From Arthrobacter sp. MAHUQ-56 (lineage in GTDB: Bacteria; Actinomycetota; Actinomycetes; Actinomycetales; Micrococcaceae), in assembly GCF_019710585.1 (NCBI RefSeq), contig NZ_JAIFZQ010000016.1:62001-126000 (forward strand): a stretch of 64,000 nucleotides of DNA, written 5' to 3'. The notes under the pieces were generated by a model. The model was given only the letters and a program-made list of their open reading frames with translations. It was not told the origin of the DNA and did not search any database. Position 1 is the stretch's first letter; every line of letters begins with the position of its first letter. Below, piece by piece: positions 1-8,184 of this stretch. Position numbers and translations under genes: made by a program.

Positions 1-331
1 CGTCGGGGTCCGTGATGGACTGCAGCACCATCAGGGGTGCCAGCCGCGGGTGGCGGGCAAAGGCATCCCGGTAGGCCCGGATAAGGACCCGCAGGGCCGC
101 TTCCCAGTCCTGGTGGTCCACAGGGGGATAGGGCTCCTCGGTGATAATCCGGTGCCTCAGCAGTTCCAGGATCTCGTCCCGCCCCGTGACGTGGTTGTAG
201 ATCGAGGACTGGCTGACACCTATTTTTTTGGCGAGCTTGGGAAAACTGAAATCCCCGCTCTCATCAACCAGCTCCAGGGCGGCCGTCGTGAGGGCCTCCA
301 CGGAAATCAACGGGAGGGGCGGGCGGCCCAT
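1..331 (-). CDS. TetR-family regulator, N-terminal part (cut by window edge)
   Basis: The reverse strand from an ATG at 331 reads through to position 1 without a stop, about 110 residues. It begins MGRPPLPLISVEALTTAALE and continues through a helix-turn-helix with SQSSIYNHVTGRDEIL at roughly residues 41-56, the TetR/AcrR recognition-helix pattern. The C-terminal ligand domain starts (DWEAALRVLIRAYRDAF) and is then cut off. It is transcribed away from the permease/amidohydrolase operon that begins at 487. A perfect palindrome lies between them, so I infer that it represses that operon and itself. The ligand is unknown; the substrate of the operon is the obvious candidate. Confidence 0.85.
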   Translation of the reverse strand, partial: MGRPPLPLISVEALTTAALELVDESGDFSFPKLAKKIGVSQSSIYNHVTGRDEILELLRHRIITEEPYPPVDHQDWEAALRVLIRAYRDAFARHPRLAPLMVLQSITDPD

Positions 332-431
332 CGGTTCTCCTGACTGCAGCTCTCTGACATCGGCTCCAGCCTAGCCGCACGTCACAAAATCCCTGCAGCC
401 AAAAGACTATTGTGCTCTGGGCCACTTGGTT

Positions 432-464
432 CCATACTAAACGAAAGCCTTTCGTTTAGTATGG
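432..464. promoter_or_regulatory. Perfect 33-bp palindrome, probable TetR operator
   Basis: Arms of 16 bp (432-447 and 449-464, CCATACTAAACGAAAG and its complement) flank one central base. It lies 101 bp from the TetR start at 331 and 23 bp before the permease start at 487. Length, symmetry and AT-rich core fit a TetR dimer or dimer-pair operator. A role in controlling the divergent genes is inference. Confidence 0.75.
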
Positions 465-486
465 GCTTCCAAGAAAGGACCGAGCT

Positions 487-1944
487 TTGTCCGAGACCAA
501 AATCAAGCAAAAGACGCCGTTCGCTGACGGTGCACTCAAACGCAACGCGCTGGGAACCGGAGGGATCGCCTTCCTGGTAATCTCCGCAGCCGCACCCCTG
601 ACAGTGATGGCGGGAGTAGCCCCCGTGGCAATCGGAGTCGCGGGCATCGGCGCCCCGGCCGGTTACCTCCTGGCAGGCATAGTCCTGACCCTCTTCGCCA
701 TCGGCTTCATGGCAATGACCCGCCACGTCAAAGCGTCCGGCGGCTTCTACACCTACATCTCGATCTCCCTGGGCAAGACGGCGGGACTGGCGTCCGCCAT
801 CCTCGCGATCGTCTCCTACAACTGCCTGCAGATCGGCGTCTACGGGCTGTTCGCCGTACAGACGCACGACATGCTGCAGGTCCTTTTTGGGCTTGAGGTG
901 CCGTGGCCGGCCATAGCGCTCACCGCCGTCGCAGCTGTCTGGTTCCTCGGGTACCGGGGGATCGACGTCGGGGCCAAGGTACTCGGCGTCCTCCTTGTTG
1001 CGGAGACGGGCATCCTCGGCGTCATGGGAGTGGGCATCCTCGGCAGCGGAGGAGCGCACGGCATCAGCCTGGGATCCTTCAGCCCGGAACAGGCGTTAGC
1101 GCCAGGCGTCCTGGCGATCCTCGGCATCTGCTTCGCCGCCTTCATGGGCTTCGAGTCCACCGTGCTCTACCGCTCCGAAGCCCGCAACCCCGACAAGTCC
1201 GTCCCGCGGGCCATGTACATCGCAGTGGGCTTCATGTCCGTCTTCTATGCATTCATTGTCTGGGCGGTCATCCAGGCCTTTGGTGACGACCAAGTGGTGG
1301 AAGCCGCCGGCGAACTGTCCGGTGGCATGTTCTTCCAAACGATCGGCCACTATGTGGGCCCCTGGGCCGAGACCGCCATGTATGTGCTGATCGTCACCAG
1401 CGTTTACGCGTCACAGCTGGCCTTCCACAACGCCATCAACCGCTACGTCTACATGCTCGCGAAGGACGGGGTCCTGCCGGCCTTCCTCGGCCGCACCCAC
1501 CACCGGTTCCGGTCTCCGCACCGCGCCGGGCAGCTGCAGACCCTGCTGGCAGCCGCCGTGATCGCTATCTGCGCCATACTCAACGCCGACCCGTACCAGC
1601 AGCTCCTGATCTGGGTGAACACGCCGGGCATCTTCGGCATCGTGGGCCTCCAGGGCCTGGTTTCCGTGGCCGCGTTCCTCTACCTGCGCCGGAACCCCCA
1701 AGCTGCCGCCAACAAACTGATGGCCCCGCTCAGCCTTGCCTCGGCCATCCTGCTCTTCGGCGTCGTCCTCCTCATCGCGCTCAACATCGAGCTCCTCACT
1801 GCCGCCGACACCCTGACCAACACCATCCTGATCCTTGTCACGCCGGTGGTGTTCGCCGGCGGCCTGCTGGCCGCCCTCTGGGTGCGGCGCCGCCGCCCCG
1901 ACACTTTCGACCGAATTGGAAGCTTTGAAACACATGAATCCTGA
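487..1944 (+). CDS. APC-superfamily amino acid permease
   Basis: This 485-residue protein has about 12 hydrophobic membrane segments and the N-terminal APC pattern LGTGGIAFLVISAAAPLTVM near residues 20-39, with a helix-breaking Gly-rich stretch in the first segment. Such permeases are proton- or antiport-driven carriers of amino acids and amines in the cytoplasmic membrane. The start is a TTG at 487 with AGAAAGGA just upstream; no better in-frame ATG precedes the first membrane segment. Its stop overlaps the downstream amidohydrolase start by 11 bp, so the two are translationally coupled. The operator at 432-464 indicates TetR control. The substrate is not readable from sequence; an amide- or amine-type compound hydrolysed by the next gene would make sense. 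Confidence 0.88.
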   Translation: MSETKIKQKTPFADGALKRNALGTGGIAFLVISAAAPLTVMAGVAPVAIGVAGIGAPAGYLLAGIVLTLFAIGFMAMTRHVKASGGFYTYISISLGKTAGLASAILAIVSYNCLQIGVYGLFAVQTHDMLQVLFGLEVPWPAIALTAVAAVWFLGYRGIDVGAKVLGVLLVAETGILGVMGVGILGSGGAHGISLGSFSPEQALAPGVLAILGICFAAFMGFESTVLYRSEARNPDKSVPRAMYIAVGFMSVFYAFIVWAVIQAFGDDQVVEAAGELSGGMFFQTIGHYVGPWAETAMYVLIVTSVYASQLAFHNAINRYVYMLAKDGVLPAFLGRTHHRFRSPHRAGQLQTLLAAAVIAICAILNADPYQQLLIWVNTPGIFGIVGLQGLVSVAAFLYLRRNPQAAANKLMAPLSLASAILLFGVVLLIALNIELLTAADTLTNTILILVTPVVFAGGLLAALWVRRRRPDTFDRIGSFETHES

Positions 1945-3574
1945 CCTGATCATCCTTGCCGGCACGGTGCACACCATGGATGCAGGGTCCGGCAGCCATC
2001 CGGCACCGGAAGCCGTTGCTGTTCGGAACGGCCGCATCCACGCCATTGGAACCCGGAAGGAGGCGGCATCCTGGGGGCGGGCGGAGGAAGTCCTCGAATT
2101 CGGGGACGCCGTGCTGACCCCGGGGCTGGTGGACTGCCATGTCCACCCTGTCATGGGCCTCGACATGACCAGGGGCTGCAACCTCTCCGGCATTACCGAC
2201 CTCGCAGCCATCCGGGCGCTGCTGCGGGCAGAAGCGGACGCAACTCCCGCAGGGGACTGGGTCCGCGCGTGGGGCCTGGACCCCAACGCCTTCGGCTCGG
2301 TACCGCCCCACCGCGAGCTGATTGACGACGTCGTCGCCGGCAGGCCTGCCCTGATCCGGCTGTTCGACGCGCATTCGGCACTGGCCAGCAGCAGGGCGCT
2401 GGACATCGCCGGAATCAGCGGTCCGCACGCCTTCGACCAGGCCGCGGAAGTGGTCTGCGACGGCAACGGCAGGCCCACCGGGCTCCTGCTCGAGGCCGCC
2501 GCACTCGACCTGGTCCTGGCGCACATGCCCGCCGAGAGTTTCGAGGACCGGAAGCTGCGGCTGGGTGAGGTCCTGACCGGGTTCTCCCGGGCAGGACTGA
2601 CCGGTATCCATGTCATGGACTGCGGAGAGGGGACCCTTGACCTCCTGGCATCCCTCGAAAACGATAATGCCGGGGAGGGCCTGCCGCTGCGCGTGCGCAT
2701 CTCGCCCTGGTGCATGCCGGGCAGCGACGAGGCCAGCTGGGAGCTGCTTGCAGGGCAGGTGGGAACCATGCGGGGCCAGCGGTGGGAAATCGCCGGAATC
2801 AAGCTGTTCGTGGACGGCACAGTGGACAACGGCACCGCCTGGCTCTTCGAACCGGACAGCCACGGGCAGTCCACCACGCCATTTTGGCCACGTCCGGAGG
2901 AGTACGCCCGGGCCATCCGGTTCTTTGCCGGCCGCGGTATCCCCACCGCGACGCACGCCATCGGGGACGCGGGGGTGGCGGCCGTGCTGGGGGCCTTCGA
3001 GGCTCTTCCCGTGGACGTGCCGCCGGCACCACACCGCATCGAGCACATCGAAACGGTCCCGGACCAACTCATCAACAGGTTCGCCCGCTCGGGCCTGATT
3101 GCCAGCATGCAGCCCAGCCACTGCACCCACTACTCCAGGGCGGACCAGACCGACAACTGGTCAACACGGCTGGGGAAGGAACGGGCGGACCGGGGCTGGC
3201 GGTGCGCCGACCTCCGATCCGCTGGCGCCACGCTGGCGCTCGGCTCGGACTGGCCCGTGGCCCCGTTTGAGCCCCTCCCGATCCTCGCCGACGCCCAGTT
3301 ACGGCGAAGGTCGGGCCACCCGGACGAGCAGCCCATTGTGCCGCGGCAGGCCCTTACCGCGCTGCAGGCGCTGGAGGGGTACACCTCGCACGCCGCAAAG
3401 GCTGCGGGGGAGTGGGCGGTCTCGGGATCGGTAACCGTCGGCAAACGCGCGGACTTCACCATCTTCGACGTTGACCCGTTGTCGGCGGCGCCGGATGACC
3501 TGGCGTCGGCGCGCGTGCTCGCTACGATCGTGGACGGCCAGCCGCACCATCTCTCTGTGGGCGCAGACCGGTAG
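1934..3574 (+). CDS. Amidohydrolase family 3 (YtcJ-like) metal-dependent hydrolase
   Basis: The 546-residue protein has the amidohydrolase-3 layout. A small beta domain is followed by the first metal motif DCHVHPV (His69 and His71), the central KLFVDGTVDNGTAW segment, the metal-binding histidines in THAIGDAG and HRIEHIE, and the late catalytic aspartate in LGSDWPV. The C-terminus returns to the beta domain (GKRADFTIFDVDPLS). These enzymes hydrolyse C-N bonds in amides, formamides and cyclic substrates in the cytoplasm. ATG 1934 is chosen because upstream frame extension would run far into the permease gene. The 11-bp overlap with the permease suggests uptake and hydrolysis of the same compound. 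The exact substrate is unknown. Confidence 0.9.
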   Translation: MNPDLIILAGTVHTMDAGSGSHPAPEAVAVRNGRIHAIGTRKEAASWGRAEEVLEFGDAVLTPGLVDCHVHPVMGLDMTRGCNLSGITDLAAIRALLRAEADATPAGDWVRAWGLDPNAFGSVPPHRELIDDVVAGRPALIRLFDAHSALASSRALDIAGISGPHAFDQAAEVVCDGNGRPTGLLLEAAALDLVLAHMPAESFEDRKLRLGEVLTGFSRAGLTGIHVMDCGEGTLDLLASLENDNAGEGLPLRVRISPWCMPGSDEASWELLAGQVGTMRGQRWEIAGIKLFVDGTVDNGTAWLFEPDSHGQSTTPFWPRPEEYARAIRFFAGRGIPTATHAIGDAGVAAVLGAFEALPVDVPPAPHRIEHIETVPDQLINRFARSGLIASMQPSHCTHYSRADQTDNWSTRLGKERADRGWRCADLRSAGATLALGSDWPVAPFEPLPILADAQLRRRSGHPDEQPIVPRQALTALQALEGYTSHAAKAAGEWAVSGSVTVGKRADFTIFDVDPLSAAPDDLASARVLATIVDGQPHHLSVGADR

Positions 3575-3669
3575 ACGGCGCCGGACGCGGCCCGGCCCCC
3601 GGCAATGGGCCCCGTGCGGGCCGGTGCCCGGGGCTGGGCTTCCGCCGGCCCCGTTCCTACACTGGGGTG

Positions 3670-4110
3670 ATGATCACAGTCACCGGAAGTGTGGAAACCA
3701 ACCTGTCCGCCGAGAAGGCCTTTGCCTTCCTGAGCCAGTTCGAGAACACGAGCAAGTGGGATCCCAACACTCCGGTGATGGACAAGCTCACGCCGGGGCC
3801 GGTGGCGGTGGGCCACCGGTACCACGCGGAGTCAGAGTTCCGGGGAAAGCGGCAATCCCTGGAATACGAGGTCATTGAACTGACCGAAAACCACCTCAAA
3901 CTGCGGGGCGAGAACAAGAGTGTGACCGCCTTCGACTCCGTGGATGTCAGCCCGAACGGGACCGGCTCGGTGGTGAAGTACACGGCCGAGTTCAGCATCA
4001 AAGGCCCCGCCAGGATCATCCAGCCCCTCCTGAAGCCTGCGTTCATGTCGCTGCGGGACCCCGCCCTGAAGGGGATCCGCAACACCCTTAACGCGTTGGC
4101 AGCCGGCTGA
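3670..4110 (+). CDS. SRPBCC-family (START-like) protein
   Basis: A 146-residue protein (147 if the adjacent GTG at 3667 is used) with the pattern of polyketide cyclase/SRPBCC proteins: an N-terminal strand ending in the V-x-T-N-L-S-A-E-K-A-F-A-F motif, a conserved WDPNTP segment, and a long C-terminal helix. These proteins form a hydrophobic cup that binds lipids or small hydrophobic ligands. There is no signal peptide. It is 95 bp after the amidohydrolase and in the same direction, but no ribosome site is strong, so it may be separately expressed. The specific ligand or activity is unknown. Confidence 0.78.
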   Translation: MITVTGSVETNLSAEKAFAFLSQFENTSKWDPNTPVMDKLTPGPVAVGHRYHAESEFRGKRQSLEYEVIELTENHLKLRGENKSVTAFDSVDVSPNGTGSVVKYTAEFSIKGPARIIQPLLKPAFMSLRDPALKGIRNTLNALAAG

Positions 4111-4578
4111 CGGCGGCGAAGAACCCGCAGGTCTCCCGCCGCGGGTCGTCCCGCAGCCCGGGTGGGTTGGGCATACGATCCAGTGCTGCGCGCCGAGTCC
4201 TCCGGCCAGCGGCGCCGTTCGGCGGTCCCGCTTTGGATGGTGGCGCGGGCGAAGAGGCTTTCCGACGCCGGCATTCCCGGCGGGTGCCGGGCCCCGCCAG
4301 GTGCCGGAACCCCAAAGCGCCCCGGCGGTAGCTGGTGGACACCATCAGGGCGCCCGCCGCAACGGCGAGCCCGCCGCCGTCCTCCCTCCACCCGCGTGAC
4401 TTGTGCCCGGGGGTGCCGGGGACCCGGGGTTTTGGGCTGCCGCGGGGCCGAACGAGGAGCGTGAAGGGGACCGTCATGGTGTCAGGTTGCGGCTTCAACG
4501 CGGGTAGGCTGGCATCACCGTTCGGCAGTGGGCGGCCATGATGCTGTGGCCTGTCACAAACCCGCCGGAGGGAGACCC
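4111..4578. other. 468-bp stretch without a supported gene
   Basis: Frames across this interval are short or have the Pro/Arg-rich composition of random high-GC reading. None has a ribosome site paired with family-like sequence. It probably holds the promoter of the GAF-ANTAR gene that follows. I found no convincing RNA structure. Confidence 0.5.
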
Positions 4579-5328
4579 TTGCTCAACGCCGAAGCCCCGC
4601 ATGACGATCTCTTTGCCGATGTTGCCCGGCGCCTGCAGGATTCTTTCCTAAAAAATCCCGCAGTGGAGGCGTGCCTTCAGGAATTGGCTCCCTACGCGGC
4701 AGCCAGGCTGGGCAGCGAGGACCGGCAACTGCTGTGCGCAATGACCGTGCTCCGGCCCAAACACCCGGCAACAACGGCCGCCAGCACTCCCTGCGCCCGC
4801 GCGCTCAGCCAACTGGAGCGTAAGTACGGGGACGGCCCGGGAACCACCGCGATGCGGACCGGCGGCACCGTGCTGATAGGGGACGCCCGGCAGGACCGGC
4901 GGTGGGCCGAATACGCGCACGCCGTTGTGGGACTGGGCTGCATGTCCGTCCTCAGTATTCCCGTGGATCTTGAGGGCGCGGACGGGGTGTTGAGCCTCTA
5001 CAGCGGGCAGGCCCAGGCATACAACGCCGAAGTGGTGGCCCAGGCCGAGGCATTCGTCCTGCAGGCAGCCAAGGGGCTGACGCTCGCTTTGCGCATGGTG
5101 AAACTGGAGGAGACCAGGGACGGCCTCACCGCGGCCATGCAGACACGCACCGTGATCGACCTGGCTACGGGGGCCATCATGGCGCAGAACCGGTGCAGTC
5201 AATCCGATGCCTTCACGCTGCTTCGCAAGGCATCCAACGCAAGGAACATGAAACTCCGAGATGTTGCCGCCGCGGTGGTGTCCTCCGTGGCCGGGGCAGA
5301 AGGCGTTTCCACCTATTTCGACGAGTAG
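4579..5328 (+). CDS. GAF-ANTAR domain transcription antiterminator
   Basis: The 249-residue protein has an N-terminal GAF sensor (about residues 10-165, including GDGPGTTAMRTGGTVLIGDA and GCMSVLSIPVDL) and a C-terminal ANTAR domain with AAMQTRTVIDLATGAIMAQN near residues 180-205. ANTAR domains bind paired hairpins in nascent RNA and prevent termination; the GAF domain supplies the signal. The TTG at 4579 is preferred over an upstream GTG (4528) because GGAGGGAG lies just before it. Its 3' end overlaps the convergent gene at 5313-5603 by 16 bp. A paralogue with the same architecture is at 54196-54930. Its RNA targets are not evident in the window. Confidence 0.87.
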   Translation: MLNAEAPHDDLFADVARRLQDSFLKNPAVEACLQELAPYAAARLGSEDRQLLCAMTVLRPKHPATTAASTPCARALSQLERKYGDGPGTTAMRTGGTVLIGDARQDRRWAEYAHAVVGLGCMSVLSIPVDLEGADGVLSLYSGQAQAYNAEVVAQAEAFVLQAAKGLTLALRMVKLEETRDGLTAAMQTRTVIDLATGAIMAQNRCSQSDAFTLLRKASNARNMKLRDVAAAVVSSVAGAEGVSTYFDE

Positions 5329-5603
5329 GAGTCCGGCCCTTCGGGGTGCAGCCGGGACAGCACTGAGTCGCTGAACGGCACACGAAGCGGCAGGCCTTCC
5401 GTGGCGCAGTATTCATTGACGGCCTGTGCGAGGGCATCACGCTCCCTGGGCGGGAGTCTGGTTTCACCCGCGCAGTAGTCCCTGATAACGCGCTCGGAAG
5501 CGTCGCCGCCCAGCGAGACGAACTCCAGCCACAGCTGGCCCAGGTCCAGGTGGTGTTCCTTGATGACAGCACCCGTCAGGGCCTGCTGGTCTGCCTCGTC
5601 CAT
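5313..5603 (-). CDS. Small hypothetical protein (96 aa)
   Basis: A near-ideal AGGAGG ribosome site sits before the ATG at 5603. The product is acidic, soluble and mostly helical: MDEADQQALTGAVIKEHHL, then a segment with LPPRERDALAQAVNEYC. No membrane segment or signal is visible. I do not recognise the family; helical content and length would suit a small regulatory or scaffold protein. The final 16 bp overlap the end of the convergent GAF-ANTAR gene, so both 3' ends share a transcription-collision zone. Confidence 0.72.
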   Translation of the reverse strand: MDEADQQALTGAVIKEHHLDLGQLWLEFVSLGGDASERVIRDYCAGETRLPPRERDALAQAVNEYCATEGLPLRVPFSDSVLSRLHPEGPDSYSSK

Positions 5604-5806
5604 TGTCCCCTCCTGCGTTGGGTCCAGATTCCTTACGGCGGATTCGGAGCAGGAGACACGGGGGATGGGTGCCGGTCGAAGATTTTTATCGGGCCTGCCT
5701 CCGGTACCCCGGGCCGGTAACGCCTGAGGACCTTTGCCCCTAGCAGGAACCAAGGGAAGGGGCCAACCTGAGTGTCTGGAGCAACAGGAATCAGGAGGAA
5801 ATGAGC

Positions 5807-6091
5807 ATGGGCGCATGCGATGTCTGCGGCAGCAGCGAGGGGCGGATGTTCACCGTCACCATGGGCAGCCAGACCGGCACGTTCGACAGTTTCGAATGTG
5901 CCATCCACATGATGGCGCCGGCCTGCGAGCACTGCGGTTGCCGGATCCTGGGACATCCGATTGACAGCGAAGCCGGCATCTACTGCTGCCTGCACTGCGC
6001 GCGGGAGGCCGGAAACCCGCACCAGGCCGCCAAGGCAGAACACTCCACCGTAGCGGTGCCGGCGCAGGGTAGTGCGGCGGGCAAGGCCTGA
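5807..6091 (+). CDS. Small cysteine-rich, zinc-ribbon-like protein
   Basis: The 94-residue product has paired cysteines: CDVC near the start, then CEHCGC and CCLHC, with other Cys/His residues (ECAIHMM) between. This arrangement suits one or two structural zinc sites. The C-terminal 25 residues are low-complexity Ala/Gly. GGAGG at 5794-5798 gives proper spacing to ATG 5807 rather than ATG 5801. It lies directly upstream of a universal stress protein, separated by 15-bp tandem repeats, which suggests a shared stress role. I do not recognise a named family. Confidence 0.72.
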   Translation: MGACDVCGSSEGRMFTVTMGSQTGTFDSFECAIHMMAPACEHCGCRILGHPIDSEAGIYCCLHCAREAGNPHQAAKAEHSTVAVPAQGSAAGKA

Positions 6092-6098
6092 CTTTGCC

Positions 6099-6158
6099 TG
6101 GACCCAACGTGCCCGGACCCACGTTATCCGGACCCAAGTTGCCCGGACCCAAGTTGCC
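6099..6158. repeat. 15-bp tandem repeat, four copies
   Basis: Four head-to-tail units at 6099-6113, 6114-6128, 6129-6143 and 6144-6158. The last two are identical (CGGACCCAAGTTGCC). They begin just after the stop of the Cys-rich gene and end 29 bp before the Usp start. The array could act as a spacer in the mRNA or be a replication-slippage product. Confidence 0.85.
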
Positions 6159-6187
6159 GGTATCCAGGGAGCGGGAAGAGGAGAATC

Positions 6188-6625
6188 ATGGCTGGTAGCG
6201 GGCGCTTCAGGATAGTGGTGGGGGTGGACGGTTCGGACCAGTCCCGCGCGGCAATGGACTGGGCCATCGCGGAGTCCAGGCTGCGCGGCGGCGAGGTCCT
6301 GGCGCTGACGGCATGGAGCTTCCCCTATATCAGCGACGCCCTTGGCACAGCCTGGGACTACGAGATCTTCGAGAAGGACGCCCAGGCCATCCTCGAAACG
6401 GAGCTTGCCCGCGTGAAGGACCAGGGCGGGAACGTGACCGGCCGGGTGGTGGAGGGCAATCCGGCCGCCGCGCTGGTGGACGCCTCCAAGGACGCTGACC
6501 TGGTAGCCGTGGGATCGCGCGGCCACGGCGGATTTACCGGGATGCTGCTTGGCTCGGTGTCCCACCAGACAATCCACCTGGCGCACTGCCCCGTGCTGGT
6601 GTTCCGCGAACCCCGCGCCGATTAG
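6188..6625 (+). CDS. Universal stress protein, single UspA domain
   Basis: A 145-residue single-domain Usp. It opens with a beta strand and VGVDGSDQSRAAMDWA, and carries the ATP-binding signature G-x2-G-x9-G-S (GSRGHGGFTGMLLGS, near residues 103-117), so it belongs to the ATP-binding Usp class. Such proteins form dimers in the cytoplasm and help cells survive starvation, redox or low-oxygen stress. A GAGGAG-type ribosome site precedes ATG 6188. The stop codon is part of a 12-bp direct repeat (6623-6646). Confidence 0.92.
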   Translation: MAGSGRFRIVVGVDGSDQSRAAMDWAIAESRLRGGEVLALTAWSFPYISDALGTAWDYEIFEKDAQAILETELARVKDQGGNVTGRVVEGNPAAALVDASKDADLVAVGSRGHGGFTGMLLGSVSHQTIHLAHCPVLVFREPRAD

Positions 6626-6646
6626 GCCAGCGCGTAGGCCAGCGCG
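6623..6646. repeat. 12-bp direct repeat on the Usp stop codon
   Basis: Two exact copies of TAGGCCAGCGCG at 6623-6634 and 6635-6646, followed by a partial third copy. The first TAG is the stop codon of the usp gene. Confidence 0.8.
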
Positions 6647-6761
6647 TAGGCGTAGCATCTGCCGATCAGCATGTGGGGCGGTGGCGATCACGGCCGCCCG
6701 GGACGGCGTCCGTCAACCCGGACGTCGGGCAACCTCAAGTCCGCCCAGGACTCGTGGCCGT

Positions 6762-7151
6762 TCAGGCCGCGAGGAAGCGGGCGAAGCCAGCGTGAACCTC
6801 GTGGACGATGACCGGCCCGGTCCCGAGGAGCTGGGCCTTCGCCCGGAGCTGGGCCAGGAGGTCTTCGGTAGGCCGCCCGAATACTTCGATGGCCTTCATG
6901 GTGATCAGCGGGGCAACCGGAGGGAACTTAGCCCCCGCCACCTTCAGGTGCAGCTCCAACGAGGCAAGGTCGGTGTGAAGGTGCAGGACCTTCATGGTGG
7001 ATCCATCCTCTGAGAAATAGACGCAGTACGACAGGATCTGTGGCTCGTTCTGTTCGACAAACTCCTCCAGCCCTGCCATGGCTTCCTTGAGTTCCGCCAG
7101 TTTGCCCGGACGGACCTCGGAGGTATCCAGGTACGCGATGAAATTTGCCAT
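6762..7151 (-). CDS. Dimeric alpha-beta barrel (ABM-like) protein
   Basis: A 129-residue soluble protein starting at ATG 7151 behind AAGGAG. The order of elements, strand MANFIAYLDTSEV, helix GKLAELKEAMAGLEEFVEQN, then strands ILSYCVYFSEDGSTMKVLHLH, resembles one ferredoxin-like unit of the antibiotic-biosynthesis-monooxygenase/quinol-monooxygenase superfamily. Members dimerise; some oxidise quinols or degrade haem, and many have no known activity. It is divergent from the gene at 7261. Assignment rests on fold pattern, not specific residues. Confidence 0.7.
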   Translation of the reverse strand: MANFIAYLDTSEVRPGKLAELKEAMAGLEEFVEQNEPQILSYCVYFSEDGSTMKVLHLHTDLASLELHLKVAGAKFPPVAPLITMKAIEVFGRPTEDLLAQLRAKAQLLGTGPVIVHEVHAGFARFLAA

Positions 7152-7260
7152 TCCGTCTCCTTGGTTCTTGAAGGTAATCGGCTGACCGTGCCCTTTTCCG
7201 GGTGCGCTTCCCGCCGCGAATCTGCAAGGATGTGTGCCCAAGACCATCCCAGGAGGACTT

Positions 7261-7725
7261 ATGCCGTACACCGTGGATTTCAAGAACGTGTCCACCGCTG
7301 GTTTGGAATCCTCACCGGTTGCGGGCGCGCTGGCCGGGCTGCGGGCCAACGAGGCCCGTTACTACAAAAACAAGTACGACCACGATTTCACTGTCACGCC
7401 GGCGCAGGACGATCCGGCGACGCTCGACTACATCAGCCACATCCTTTCCGCAGAGCGCAACATTGTCATCTCCTCCAGGCCCCTTGAGGTGTCCTCCTTT
7501 GAGGTGGACGGACTGCGGATGGCATACGTGTTTTACGAGTCCGGCCTGTCGGTCAACGTCATGTACGGCCTGGACGACGGCGGCAAACGGGCGGTCGGGT
7601 TCAAGCTTTCCGACGGCATGGACATCCCGGAGGAACTGGCCGGCAGTTTCAAATTCGCCCGCCAAAAGTCCAAGCTCGCGGGCACCATCCGGGGCTCCTA
7701 CTTTGTGATCAAAGGCGAGTACTGA
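7261..7725 (+). CDS. Hypothetical protein (154 aa), unknown family
   Basis: AGGAGGAC lies six bases before ATG 7261, which is preferred over an upstream in-frame ATG at 7234. The protein is soluble and mixed alpha/beta: a helical N-terminal region with ALAGLRANEARYYKNKYDHD, a central helix-strand section (LDYISHILSAERNIVISSRP) and a C-terminal strand-rich half with LSVNVMYGLDDGGKRAVGFK. No signal peptide, membrane segment or catalytic motif is visible. I do not recognise it. The divergent neighbour is an ABM-like protein. Confidence 0.7.
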   Translation: MPYTVDFKNVSTAGLESSPVAGALAGLRANEARYYKNKYDHDFTVTPAQDDPATLDYISHILSAERNIVISSRPLEVSSFEVDGLRMAYVFYESGLSVNVMYGLDDGGKRAVGFKLSDGMDIPEELAGSFKFARQKSKLAGTIRGSYFVIKGEY

Positions 7726-7743
7726 CTGCGACCGGCCCCCGCC

Positions 7744-7953
7744 CTACTTCTGCTCGGGAATCCAATATGGCGCAGCCGCACCGGCACCCGTGAGGTTGTC
7801 ACAGCGGACAAGCTGGGCGCCGATGCGTTCGAGCGGACAATCGACGTAGGTGGTGAGGGAGTCGGGGCCCCCGGCTGTTGGTTCCACGGGTGTCCCCGCC
7901 GGCAGAAACGTGGTCAAGGCGGCAGCAAAGAGCGCCAGACTGAGATCGAACAT
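7744..7953 (-). CDS. Small putative exported protein (69 aa)
   Basis: From ATG 7953 behind AGGAGA, the product begins MFDLSLALFAAALTTFLPAG, a hydrophobic segment that could be a signal peptide or single membrane anchor. A short tail follows with two cysteines (VDCPLERIGAQLVRCDNL) that could form a disulphide outside the cell. It lies convergent to the 7261-7725 gene. No family recognised. Confidence 0.6.
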   Translation of the reverse strand: MFDLSLALFAAALTTFLPAGTPVEPTAGGPDSLTTYVDCPLERIGAQLVRCDNLTGAGAAAPYWIPEQK

Positions 7954-8142
7954 GATGTCTCCTGCTAAAGGCATAATTACAGGACCGCCCCGGTCCGGCG
8001 GTGGAAATCAGCTGCCCAGCGAGCCGTGAGTGCGCTGCAACAGCGCCCATTTTGCGCTTGCAGGCGCCAGAGTACGCCCGCCGCGAAGCCGCCGTAAGGG
8101 TGGCGCCTACCCCATTTCCACCGCGCAGGGAGTAGGTATTTG

Positions 8143-8159
8143 CAGGGGGATACCCCCTG
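8143..8159 (-). terminator. Hairpin after the SGNH gene
   Basis: A perfect 7-bp stem (CAGGGGG / CCCCCTG) with a 3-base loop, 26 bp beyond the stop of the SGNH hydrolase on the minus strand. There is no U-tract, as is common in actinobacteria. Confidence 0.45.
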
Positions 8160-8184
8160 GACCACACCGCTAGGGAACGCCTTC

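Noticed and set aside
1411-3126. 571-codon minus-strand frame opposite the permease/amidohydrolase genes
   Set aside because: Ser/Arg/Ala-rich composition with no motif; spans two well-supported genes on the other strand.
4088-4498. 136-codon minus-strand frame after the SRPBCC gene
   Set aside because: Arg/Pro/Gly-rich, no ribosome site, no similarity pattern; treated as noncoding.
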